A stretch of 7,498 bases of DNA from a bacterium (lineage in GTDB: Bacteria; Krumholzibacteriota; Krumholzibacteriia; LZORAL124-64-63), in NCBI GenBank assembly GCA_030591105.1, contig JAUVBS010000091.1:1-7498 (forward strand), read 5' to 3'. The first letter of the stretch is position 1; each line of letters starts with the position of its first letter. Shown in pieces: positions 1 to 5,924 of this stretch. The notes under the pieces were generated by a model that worked only from the letters and a program-made list of their open reading frames with translations, did not search any database and was not told the origin of the DNA. A program made the position numbers and the translations under genes.

Positions 1-441
1 GAACTGCCGGGTGTGGTCGGGGTCCCGGACGACCTCGGTGCGCGGCTAGTTTTCTTCACCGCAGCGGTGACCTGGGCCGGTGATACCTCGGCCTACGTTT
101 TCGGTGTTGCTTTCGGCCGGCACAAGTTGATACCGCGAGTGAGCCCCGGTAAGACCGTAGAGGGGGCGATCGGGGCGGTGATCGGTGCCGCGGCGATGGG
201 TCTACTTTGCGCGAACACTTTCGCCGATTTCGTCACGCCGCTGGCCGGTGTGAGCCTGGGATTGGTCGCGGGTGTTTTCGGTATGCTCGGCGATCTGGTC
301 GAATCGCTTCTGAAGCGTGATGTCGGGATCAAGGATTCGGCAAAGCTGATCCCCGGACACGGTGGCATACTCGATCGTTTCGACTCGCTACTATTCACCG
401 CGCCGATTCTGTTCTACTACTTTCGCTTCTTCATCGTCTGA
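1..441 (+). CDS. cdsA: Phosphatidate cytidylyltransferase (CDP-diglyceride synthase), 3' part
   Basis: This is the C-terminal 146 codons of an inner-membrane enzyme that makes CDP-diacylglycerol from phosphatidic acid and CTP, the branch-point precursor of bacterial phospholipids. The reading frame is open from the first base, so the start lies outside the window. The family signature is complete at bases 304-384: SLLKR, then KDS, then PGHGGILDRFD. It fits the PROSITE-type pattern S-x-x-K-R-x4-K-D-x-A-x2-I-P-x-H-G-G-x2-D-R-x-D. Upstream are the typical WAGDTSAY segment, SPGKTVEGAIG, and the GDLVES stretch that leads into the signature. Hydrophobic membrane segments alternate with these motifs, and the protein ends with an aromatic hydrophobic tail (FYYFRFFIV), as usual in the family. 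The stop is TGA at 439-441. dxr follows after 26 nt on the same strand, which suggests one operon. Identity is secure; only the N-terminal part is missing. Confidence 0.96.
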   Translation, partial: ELPGVVGVPDDLGARLVFFTAAVTWAGDTSAYVFGVAFGRHKLIPRVSPGKTVEGAIGAVIGAAAMGLLCANTFADFVTPLAGVSLGLVAGVFGMLGDLVESLLKRDVGIKDSAKLIPGHGGILDRFDSLLFTAPILFYYFRFFIV

Positions 442-467
442 TCGGTGGAGGCGGAAAGGCTCAGCTG

Positions 468-1739
468 ATGACGCCGGACGCCTCAGACAGCCTCCGTGGC
501 CGGCCGCTGTACCCGTGTGGTCAGCCGTTGCGCCAGCTGCCGCGACCGGCCGCTCTGGTCGTGCTCGGTGCGACCGGTTCGATCGGGCGACAGACCCTCG
601 AGCTGGTGACGCGATTCCCCGATCACTGGGAAGTTGTCGCCGTAGCGGTCCGTAGCCGCGTGGCTGAGCTGACCGATTTGCTGACCCACTTGGCGCAGAT
701 TCAACCGACGGCCAAACCACCGTTGGTAGCGGTCACCGATGAGGCGGCACACGCGAAAGCCGCTGTACGTGGCGATCTGGGCGGGCGTTTGCTGCCAGCG
801 GGTGCGGCGGCGCTCGTCGCGGCGGTCACGGCGCCGGAACACGTCGACTGCGTGGTCAACGGCGTGGTCGGTGCTGTCGGCCTGGCGCCGACGATCGCGG
901 CCGCGGAGCGCGGCGTGCGTATCGCCCTGGCCAACAAGGAATCGCTGGTGGTCGGCGGTGAGCTGGTGCGCGCGGCGGTGAGGTCAGGTGGCGCGGAGCT
1001 GCTCCCCGTCGATTCCGAGCATTCAGCCATCGCCCAGTGTCTGTCGGGCCGACAGCCGGAGGAGATCGAGAAACTGGTGCTAACTGCCTCGGGCGGACCG
1101 TTCCGCACCATGCCTGCCGAAAAATTGCGCGAGGTGACTGTCCAGGAAGTGCTCGCGCACCCGACTTGGAACATGGGGCCCAAAATCACTGTTGACTCGG
1201 CTACCCTGATGAACAAGGGGCTCGAGGTGATCGAGGCGCACCATCTTTTCGGTGTTCCCTACCGGGACATCGATGTCGTGGTGCACCCCGGCTCGTACGT
1301 CCACTCCTGCGTCACATTTCGTGACGGAGCGGTGATGGCCCAGCTCGGCAGTCCCGACATGCGTGTACCGCTAATGTACGCCATGGCCGGCGAAAAGCGT
1401 TGGCCGCTGGCGGCCGAGCGCCTAGACTTGCTGCGGATCGGAACGCTCTGTTTCGAGCCTCCTGATCTGGAACGATTTGTCTGTCTGCGCCTCGCGCGCG
1501 AGGCGGGTGAAGCAGGTGGTACCGCGCCGATCGTTCTGAACGCGGCCAATGAGGTGGCGGTTGCTGCACTGTTGGAAGGGCGGCTGCGGTACGTCGATAT
1601 CGCCTCGGTTATTGCTAGCACCCTGGCAGCGATGCCGCAGGGGTCCGTAGCCAGTGTCACCGAGGCGTTGGCCATCGACGCGGCAGCGCGCCGCGAAGCG
1701 GAAGCCTCGCTTATACGGCTTGTACGAAACGCAACTTAA
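468..1739 (+). CDS. dxr: 1-deoxy-D-xylulose 5-phosphate reductoisomerase
   Basis: Dxr (IspC) converts 1-deoxy-D-xylulose 5-phosphate to 2-C-methyl-D-erythritol 4-phosphate with NADPH and a divalent metal, the committed step of the MEP isoprenoid pathway, in the cytoplasm. The protein has 423 residues. Visible motifs in order are the NADPH-binding GATGSIG (34-40), NKES (156-159), VDSEH (181-185) with metal ligands D182 and E184, TASGGPFR (206-213), HPTWNMGPKITVDSATLMNKGLE (231-253) with the third ligand E253, and VLNAANEVAV (356-365). The loop usually written HPQS reads HPGS here (273-276). The ATG at 468 has GGAAAGG (453-459) eight nt upstream. It adds about 28 residues before the Rossmann strand that families usually begin with. 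An in-frame TTG at 528 would give a more typical N-terminus, so the start is less sure than the identity. Its neighbours cdsA and rseP are the classical genomic context. Confidence 0.97.
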   Translation: MTPDASDSLRGRPLYPCGQPLRQLPRPAALVVLGATGSIGRQTLELVTRFPDHWEVVAVAVRSRVAELTDLLTHLAQIQPTAKPPLVAVTDEAAHAKAAVRGDLGGRLLPAGAAALVAAVTAPEHVDCVVNGVVGAVGLAPTIAAAERGVRIALANKESLVVGGELVRAAVRSGGAELLPVDSEHSAIAQCLSGRQPEEIEKLVLTASGGPFRTMPAEKLREVTVQEVLAHPTWNMGPKITVDSATLMNKGLEVIEAHHLFGVPYRDIDVVVHPGSYVHSCVTFRDGAVMAQLGSPDMRVPLMYAMAGEKRWPLAAERLDLLRIGTLCFEPPDLERFVCLRLAREAGEAGGTAPIVLNAANEVAVAALLEGRLRYVDIASVIASTLAAMPQGSVASVTEALAIDAAARREAEASLIRLVRNAT

Positions 1740-1760
1740 ACCACACGGGCTGTGTGGTTT
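1738..1760 (+). terminator. Perfect hairpin between dxr and rseP (attenuator-like or weak terminator)
   Basis: AAACCACAC (1738-1746) and GTGTGGTTT (1752-1760) are exact reverse complements, giving a 9-bp stem with a 5-nt GGGCT loop. The 5' arm starts inside the dxr stop codon TAA (1737-1739). The 3' arm ends one base before the rseP ribosome binding site. Only three T residues end the stem and no run of T follows, so it is not a canonical Rho-independent terminator. It could partly attenuate transcription, stabilise the upstream mRNA, or affect rseP translation. The structure is seen directly; the function is inferred. Confidence 0.55.
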
Positions 1761-1761
1761 C

Positions 1762-1765
1762 GAGG
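1762..1765 (+). promoter_or_regulatory. Ribosome binding site of rseP that supports a TTG start
   Basis: GAGG, within the longer GAGGTGA (1762-1768), lies six nt before TTG at 1772. An in-frame TGA at 1766-1768 rules out any earlier start. The next in-frame common start codons (CTG/GTG/GTG around 1823-1831) would delete the first membrane helix in front of the HELGH motif. TTG at 1772 is therefore the most credible initiation codon. Confidence 0.75.
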
Positions 1766-1771
1766 TGAGAT

Positions 1772-3187
1772 TTGAACAGCAATCTAATCATAGCTCTATT
1801 CGCTTTTGGGTTCACCCTCGGTCTGGTGGTGATCGTCCACGAGCTGGGCCATTTCCTGTTCTGCAAGCTCTTCGGTGTCTACGTCAAGACGTTCTCCATC
1901 GGTATCGGGCCGAAGGTTCTACGTAAGCGCATCGGGGAAACCGAGTACGTGCTTTCGCTGATCCCATTCGGTGGCTATGTGAAAATGGCCGGCGAAGGCG
2001 TGATGGAAGAGATCCAAGATGCCGGTACCTGGGAGGAGCGCAAGTACCCGCTGGGTACGGAGGAAGGGAATCGTGAGGCGGCAGTTTCCGAGCGGCACAT
2101 CCCGACCGAGCGTCACTTCAACGAGAAACCGGTTTGGCAGCGTCTTTTGATCTTCATCGCCGGTCCGGTGTTCAATCTCTTGCTCGCCTTCTTGGTTTAC
2201 ACCGGCATCATTCTCAACAGTGGCCTGCTCGAGATTCCGGTCACGCGGGTCGGTAAGGTCACTGCGGAGTCGCCTGCTGCAGCCGCCGGGTTCGAGGTCG
2301 GCGATCGCATCGAGACCGTCGGCAGGGAACCGGTGATGTACTGGGGGGATATCCAGGCAGGGCTGATCGAACCGAGCGAAATCGCGCACCGCCGCGGCGA
2401 CCCTCTGCCGGTGACCGTTGCCGTGCTGCGCGGCGGCGAGCGACTCGAACTGCAGGTCGTGCCGCGTTTCGACGCGGACGCTGGTTACTGGGTGTTGGGT
2501 CTCGAACCGTGGGACACGGTGGTTGGGCTGGTTCAGAAGGGTGGTCCTGGCGATAAGCTCGGTTTAGAACCGGGAGACGAGATACTCGCGATCGACGGTT
2601 ACGAGGTTACGTCGTTCAACGACATCGCGACGGTGATCAACCGCAACGGTGGCCGCGAAGTTGTGGTGAAGTGGCGGCGGGATGGTCAAGAGATCTCCGG
2701 CCGGGTCGTGCCACTCGAGGCGGAGATCTTACCCGACTCGACCATCGGGCGCATCTACATCGACCGGCAATATGTAGCCCGCGACGTGAACCTCGGTCAG
2801 GCGTTGTGGGTCGGCATGCGCGCGACCTGGGCGACCATGCAAGCGACGCTGAACGTGCTCTACCGGTTTGTCGGCGGCAAACTCGGGCTCGAGGCGGTCG
2901 GCGGTCCGATCCGCATCGGCCAAGTGGCGGGTGAGATGCTGCGCTGGAGCTTCGGGCACCTGATGCAGTTCATCGCCTTCTTTTCGGTGAACCTGTTTCT
3001 ACTGAATCTGTTGCCGATCCCGGTGCTGGACGGTGGGCACGTGCTGTTCCTGATGTTCGAGGCGATACGCGGCAAACCGGCACCCGAACGGATGCAAGCG
3101 ATCGCGACGCAGATGGGCCTGATTATCCTGCTGCTGTTTATGACGTTCGTGCTGGTCTTCGATGTCTGGAAGGTCACTGGCCATTGA
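1772..3187 (+). CDS. rseP: RseP-type site-2 intramembrane zinc metalloprotease
   Basis: This inner-membrane protease of the M50 (site-2 protease) family cleaves membrane-spanning segments. In E. coli it cuts anti-sigma factor RseA and remnant signal peptides. The substrate here is unknown, and no rseA or sigma gene is visible. The protein has 471 residues. The first membrane helix (about 4-22) leads into the zinc motif HELGH (23-27). LIPFGGYVKM (63-72) is the conserved membrane-entering loop. A second helix follows at about 123-148, with the family's GPVFN at 131-135. Two PDZ domains follow, with visible cores AAGFEVGDRIETV (171-183) and LGLEPGDEILAIDG (263-276). The second active-site segment is NLLPIPVLDGGH (412-423), where D420 is the expected third zinc ligand. 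A last helix covers about 446-466. The segment between GGYVKM and FNEKPVWQR is about 42 residues, against about 15 in E. coli. The gene starts with TTG and ends 11 nt before the converging lipoprotein gene. Confidence 0.96.
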   Translation: MNSNLIIALFAFGFTLGLVVIVHELGHFLFCKLFGVYVKTFSIGIGPKVLRKRIGETEYVLSLIPFGGYVKMAGEGVMEEIQDAGTWEERKYPLGTEEGNREAAVSERHIPTERHFNEKPVWQRLLIFIAGPVFNLLLAFLVYTGIILNSGLLEIPVTRVGKVTAESPAAAAGFEVGDRIETVGREPVMYWGDIQAGLIEPSEIAHRRGDPLPVTVAVLRGGERLELQVVPRFDADAGYWVLGLEPWDTVVGLVQKGGPGDKLGLEPGDEILAIDGYEVTSFNDIATVINRNGGREVVVKWRRDGQEISGRVVPLEAEILPDSTIGRIYIDRQYVARDVNLGQALWVGMRATWATMQATLNVLYRFVGGKLGLEAVGGPIRIGQVAGEMLRWSFGHLMQFIAFFSVNLFLLNLLPIPVLDGGHVLFLMFEAIRGKPAPERMQAIATQMGLIILLLFMTFVLVFDVWKVTGH

Positions 3188-3198
3188 CATCGCTCCGG

Positions 3199-3660
3199 TC
3201 AGCGGGACGATCCTTCAGGTGGGTCCGAGGCGGGATCGGGTAACGGTTCTGCTAGTCGACGTGGCGACGGGGCGATGATCAAGCTGTCTTGTTCGGTGCG
3301 CAGGATGCGCGCCAGCAAGTCGTGGACCGCGGCGGCGCGGACCGGACCGACCGGCAAAAGGGTACGGGCGTCGGCGGCGGCGGAATCGCCCCACACCGCG
3401 GCCAGGGAGTCGAGTAGTGCGGTGCCGCGTTCCGGGTCGGCCAAGGCGACCGCTCGGGCGCGTTCGAGTTGCACGAAACGGGTTACGTAGCGTGTCTCAC
3501 TCGGGCTGAGATCGTCGAGCGTCAGCGGTTGGGGATCGTGTTGGCAAGCGGTCAGTCCGGCCAACACGAAAGCGATCGAGGCGATCTGGATGACCCAGGC
3601 GATCCGAGGGATCCGAGGGATCCGGGCGATCTGGGTGATCTGGGCGACGTAGCGGTTCAC
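3199..3660 (-). CDS. Small lipoprotein of unknown function
   Basis: I do not recognise this gene by family. The chosen GTG start (3660-3658) has an ideal GGAGG six nt upstream; a longer open frame to 3789 lacks such support. The predicted product has 153 residues. It begins with a basic and hydrophobic signal region whose lipobox is LTAC, with C39 as the lipidated residue. Residue +2 is Gln, not Asp, which by the Lol sorting rule of Enterobacteria would favour the outer membrane. The mature part (about 115 residues) looks largely helical: about 51-75, 77-97 and 104-128. It ends in a Pro-rich tail (130-153). Size and architecture (short lipoprotein, helices, no catalytic motif) recall DUF4296-like lipoproteins of Bacteroidota, but that is only an impression. 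Residues 6-29 are encoded by a tandem 9-bp repeat. The gene converges on rseP (11-nt gap) and diverges from the Omp85 gene, so a role in outer-membrane biogenesis is possible but unproven. Confidence 0.75.
   Translation of the reverse strand: MNRYVAQITQIARIPRIPRIAWVIQIASIAFVLAGLTACQHDPQPLTLDDLSPSETRYVTRFVQLERARAVALADPERGTALLDSLAAVWGDSAAADARTLLPVGPVRAAAVHDLLARILRTEQDSLIIAPSPRRLAEPLPDPASDPPEGSSR
3574..3645 (-). repeat. Tandem 9-bp repeat, eight imperfect units, inside the lipoprotein signal peptide
   Basis: Read on the minus strand, eight consecutive 9-bp units run from 3645 down to 3574, with approximate consensus GCC CRG ATC. Units 4 and 5 (3618-3601) are identical (CCTCGGATC), and unit 3 differs from them only in its first codon. 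Unit 6 (GCCTGGGTC) is the most divergent. The units encode the three-residue pattern x-x-Ile (AQI, TQI, ARI, PRI, PRI, AWV, IQI, ASI). Because the unit is three codons, gain or loss of copies keeps the reading frame. On the plus strand this gives seven GATC sites spaced by multiples of nine bases. Confidence 0.9.
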
Positions 3661-3666
3661 GTAACT

Positions 3667-3671
3667 CCTCC
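3667..3671 (-). promoter_or_regulatory. Ribosome binding site that sets the lipoprotein start
   Basis: On the minus strand GGAGG is followed by AGTTAC and then GTG at 3660-3658, a six-nt spacing. This is the strongest Shine-Dalgarno match in the region. It moves the start 43 codons downstream of the longest possible open frame, leaving a normal signal peptide with a lipobox. Confidence 0.8.
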
Positions 3672-3787
3672 GGTCGGCCGGCGCGGGGCGGTCTGCACCG
3701 CCATGCCTTCCGCATTCTTGCCGGCTCAGGGTAGCTGGTATCCGGTCCGCAGTGTCGTGATACCTAGCATCCAGGCCGGACTCAGGC

Positions 3788-3793
3788 AAGGGG
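3788..3793 (+). promoter_or_regulatory. Weak ribosome binding site proposed for the Omp85 gene
   Basis: AAGGGG lies eight nt before an in-frame TTG at 3802. It is not a strong match. ATG 3703 has only a G-rich stretch about 14 nt upstream, and CTG 3841 has no useful match at normal distance. The choice of TTG 3802 rests on this site together with a plausible signal-peptide length. Confidence 0.35.
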
Positions 3794-3801
3794 CGAAGTC
3801 G

Positions 3802-5910
3802 TTGCGATCCGAGGGAGTTCCCGGATACTGGCCTGACTTCCTGCGAAGGCCGTGGTTAGCCTCGTTGGCGATGACCGCAGTTCTGATCGGGGCCTGCCCC
3901 GCAACCGTGCTGCTCGCCGACGAACTCGACTACGGTCTCGAACGCCACCGCCTGGCGCGGATCGATCTAACCGGTAACGAGACCTTCACCGACGATCAGC
4001 TCAAGGCGGTTCTGCGTATCGAGGAACCGGACTGGAAGCGTCCGCTCGCCATCCCCAAGTACGAACCGTACCTCATCGATACCCAGTTGCGGCTGATCGA
4101 AAGTTACTATCAACGACGCGGATTCCAACAGGTGGCGGTCGCGCTCGACTCGATCGCAGTTGTCGCTGACAAGGGGGATGTCATCTACATCTCGGTGGTC
4201 GAAGGGCGGCGCACCTGGATCGAGAAGGTGGAGTTCATCGGCCGCGGGACACTCACGGAGAGTGAATTGAGAGAGCAGGTGCGCCTGATCGAAGGCGAAC
4301 CGGCGCCCATGGATCTGAACGATCTGGGGGCGGATATCTACGCCATGCGTTCGCTCTACTGGGATCGCGCCTTCCTCGACGTACATATCGCCTCGGCGAT
4401 GACCGTCACCTCCGATGCCGCAGCAGATCGGCTCGCGGTGACCATCGTGTATACGATCGAGCCCGGCCCCGCCTACACCATCGGCGCCATCGACATTTTC
4501 GGTAACGATCAGACCCGCCTCGATCTGATCACCCGCGAGTTGCAGGTCCGCGAGGGTGGGCTGTTCGCGTGGGGCGATGTGGAGAATTCGCGGCGGCGGC
4601 TGCTGGAGACGTCGCTTTTTCGCGACGTGGTGATGGTGCCGACCGATCGCGACAGTACGCGCGGTACGGCAGGTTTACGGGTGCTGGTCATCGAACGCAA
4701 ACCGGCGTTCTACGAGGTCGGCCTGGGGATTGGCAGCCGTGAAAGGATCCGACTGTCGGCCGCGTGGGGCCACAACAATCTTTGGGGTACCGGACGTCGT
4801 CTCTATCTGCGCGGCAAGCTGTTCTGGAACGTCGAGCCGATTCTGGGCCGGAGACGGTCCTTCAGCGAGGGCGAAATCAACTACCGTGTCGAGGCTCTTT
4901 ACGTCAATCCGCACCTGCGGGGTAGCGATTTCCGCCTCGATCTGAGCAGTTTCATCAAACGGCAAACGCGCGGTGAATCGGCCCTGATCCTGAACACCTA
5001 CGCGGTGGCCATCGGCACCGGCCGGCGCTACGGGTTGCGCTGGGATCACCGCATCGGTATCCAATTCAAGGAGAACCAGCCGGAACTCCACCCGCTGGCG
5101 CCGCCGGACCTGAGAGAGCGTTACGAACAGGCCGACATCACGGATACGCGTACCAACTCTTTGATCTATTCGGTTCTGCACGATCGACGGGACGACCCGT
5201 TCCAGCCCCAGGGCGGTTCCATGGCTTCGACAGAATTTCAACTCGCCGCCGACGTGCTCGGCGGTGACAACAGTTTTTTCAAGTGGTGGGGCGCCTGGCA
5301 CAAATACTCACGGTCCCCTCTCGGCGGAGTGTTGGCCTACCGTGTCCGGCTGGGTGTGGCGGTACCCTACGGCAGTTCCGCGGCCAAGGGACCGGACGGT
5401 GTACCGTACGACGACCGTTTCTTCGCCGGCGGTGCGAGCAGTGTGCGCGGCTACCGGGAAAATATCCTCGGCCCCCAGATCCAGGATCAGAAAGAACTCG
5501 ACGAACTGGAGTTCGGATCGGGTGTGCCACTGGCCGACAACCCCGCCCGCGGCGGTAACTGGCAGCTGATCGCCAACGTCGAGTGGCGGTTCCCGTTGCC
5601 GCTGCTATCGCGTTGGAACCTGGCGGGCGTCTTGTTTTTCGATAGTGGTAACGTGTGGGCCGAAGCGAAGGATATCCAGTTAAAGGCATTCCGACTCCGT
5701 TCTTACCCCGGCCCACCTGGCGACCCCAACTCGACGAAGTTGTGGGACTATCGTTACAGCGTCGGGCCGGGTGTACGGTTGGACACCCCTTTCGGACCGT
5801 TCCGATTGGATGTAGGATTTCCCTTGAAGAGGGCGGCATACTTCTCGCTCGACGTGAGGATTGAAGACCCGAAAGTGGTGTATCACTTCTCGCTCGGCTA
5901 TCCGTTCTAA
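3802..5910 (+). CDS. Omp85-superfamily outer-membrane protein, three POTRA domains (TamA/BamA type)
   Basis: Omp85 proteins are outer-membrane barrels that insert or assemble other outer-membrane proteins. Counted from TTG 3802 the product has 702 residues. A signal peptide (RRPWLASLAMTAVLIG... ending LLA/DE, cleavage near 39) is followed by three POTRA-like repeats at about 51-136, 138-222 and 225-300. These begin ARIDLTGNETFTDDQL, IEKVEFIGRGTLTESEL and IGAIDIFGNDQTRLDLI. The barrel fills about 301-702. Hallmarks are FFAGGASSVRGY with the L6-loop VRGY at 548-551, FFDSGNVW, the GPGVRLDTPFGPFRLDVGFPL segment, and a C-terminal strand ending in Phe (FSLGYPF). Three POTRAs and the TamB-like gene downstream favour TamA. 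The location after rseP is where bamA often lies, and BamA usually has five POTRAs. I therefore leave the symbol open. The barrel (about 400 residues) is longer than the roughly 310 of E. coli TamA. The start is uncertain: ATG 3703 would give a 72-residue leader, and CTG 3841 a compact signal peptide. Confidence 0.9.
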   Translation: MRSEGVPGYWPDFLRRPWLASLAMTAVLIGACPATVLLADELDYGLERHRLARIDLTGNETFTDDQLKAVLRIEEPDWKRPLAIPKYEPYLIDTQLRLIESYYQRRGFQQVAVALDSIAVVADKGDVIYISVVEGRRTWIEKVEFIGRGTLTESELREQVRLIEGEPAPMDLNDLGADIYAMRSLYWDRAFLDVHIASAMTVTSDAAADRLAVTIVYTIEPGPAYTIGAIDIFGNDQTRLDLITRELQVREGGLFAWGDVENSRRRLLETSLFRDVVMVPTDRDSTRGTAGLRVLVIERKPAFYEVGLGIGSRERIRLSAAWGHNNLWGTGRRLYLRGKLFWNVEPILGRRRSFSEGEINYRVEALYVNPHLRGSDFRLDLSSFIKRQTRGESALILNTYAVAIGTGRRYGLRWDHRIGIQFKENQPELHPLAPPDLRERYEQADITDTRTNSLIYSVLHDRRDDPFQPQGGSMASTEFQLAADVLGGDNSFFKWWGAWHKYSRSPLGGVLAYRVRLGVAVPYGSSAAKGPDGVPYDDRFFAGGASSVRGYRENILGPQIQDQKELDELEFGSGVPLADNPARGGNWQLIANVEWRFPLPLLSRWNLAGVLFFDSGNVWAEAKDIQLKAFRLRSYPGPPGDPNSTKLWDYRYSVGPGVRLDTPFGPFRLDVGFPLKRAAYFSLDVRIEDPKVVYHFSLGYPF

Positions 5911-5915
5911 GGAGG
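5911..5915 (+). promoter_or_regulatory. Ribosome binding site of the TamB-like gene
   Basis: GGAGG directly follows the Omp85 stop codon (TAA 5908-5910) and lies nine nt before GTG at 5925. The in-frame GTG at 5931 would be 15 nt away, so 5925 is preferred. The absence of any promoter-sized gap indicates co-transcription and probably coupled translation with the Omp85 gene. Confidence 0.8.
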
Positions 5916-5924
5916 TTTGCGGGC

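Larger units (their letters stand above)
3661..3801. other. Divergent intergenic region between the lipoprotein and Omp85 genes
   Basis: This 141-bp region separates the two divergent starts and should hold the promoters of both genes. I see no convincing -35/-10 pair, operator palindrome or hairpin. The only clear element is the minus-strand ribosome binding site at 3667-3671. The plus-strand frame of the Omp85 gene is open through it, so a longer Omp85 start (ATG 3703) cannot be formally excluded. Confidence 0.5.

Noticed and set aside
701..1216. Long open frames on the minus strand opposite dxr, and similar ones opposite rseP and Omp85
   Set aside because: They are antisense shadows caused by the high G+C codon bias of strongly supported genes, and their translations are low-complexity without recognisable motifs.
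3185..3206. Possible terminator between the converging rseP and lipoprotein genes
   Set aside because: Only a 4-bp CGCT/AGCG stem is present and there is no T-run on either strand.
3661..3789. Longer minus-strand start for the lipoprotein (up to 3789)
   Set aside because: The extra 43 residues have no signal-peptide character and no good ribosome binding site, whereas GTG 3660 has GGAGG at ideal spacing.
3469..3801. N-terminal extension of the Omp85 frame, with a GDL/GDP-rich stretch opposite the repeat
   Set aside because: It lies opposite the better supported lipoprotein gene, and its low-complexity part is the antisense reading of the 9-bp repeat. It would also bury the signal peptide more than 100 residues inside the protein.
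3757..3885. Resemblance of the translated segment before the Omp85 signal peptide to dispersed intergenic palindromic repeats seen in many genomes (LRSEG...LRRPWLASLAMT)
   Set aside because: The similarity is from memory of common translated repeats. I could not find a clear inverted repeat in the DNA, and the segment works well as a signal peptide, so I do not annotate a repeat.
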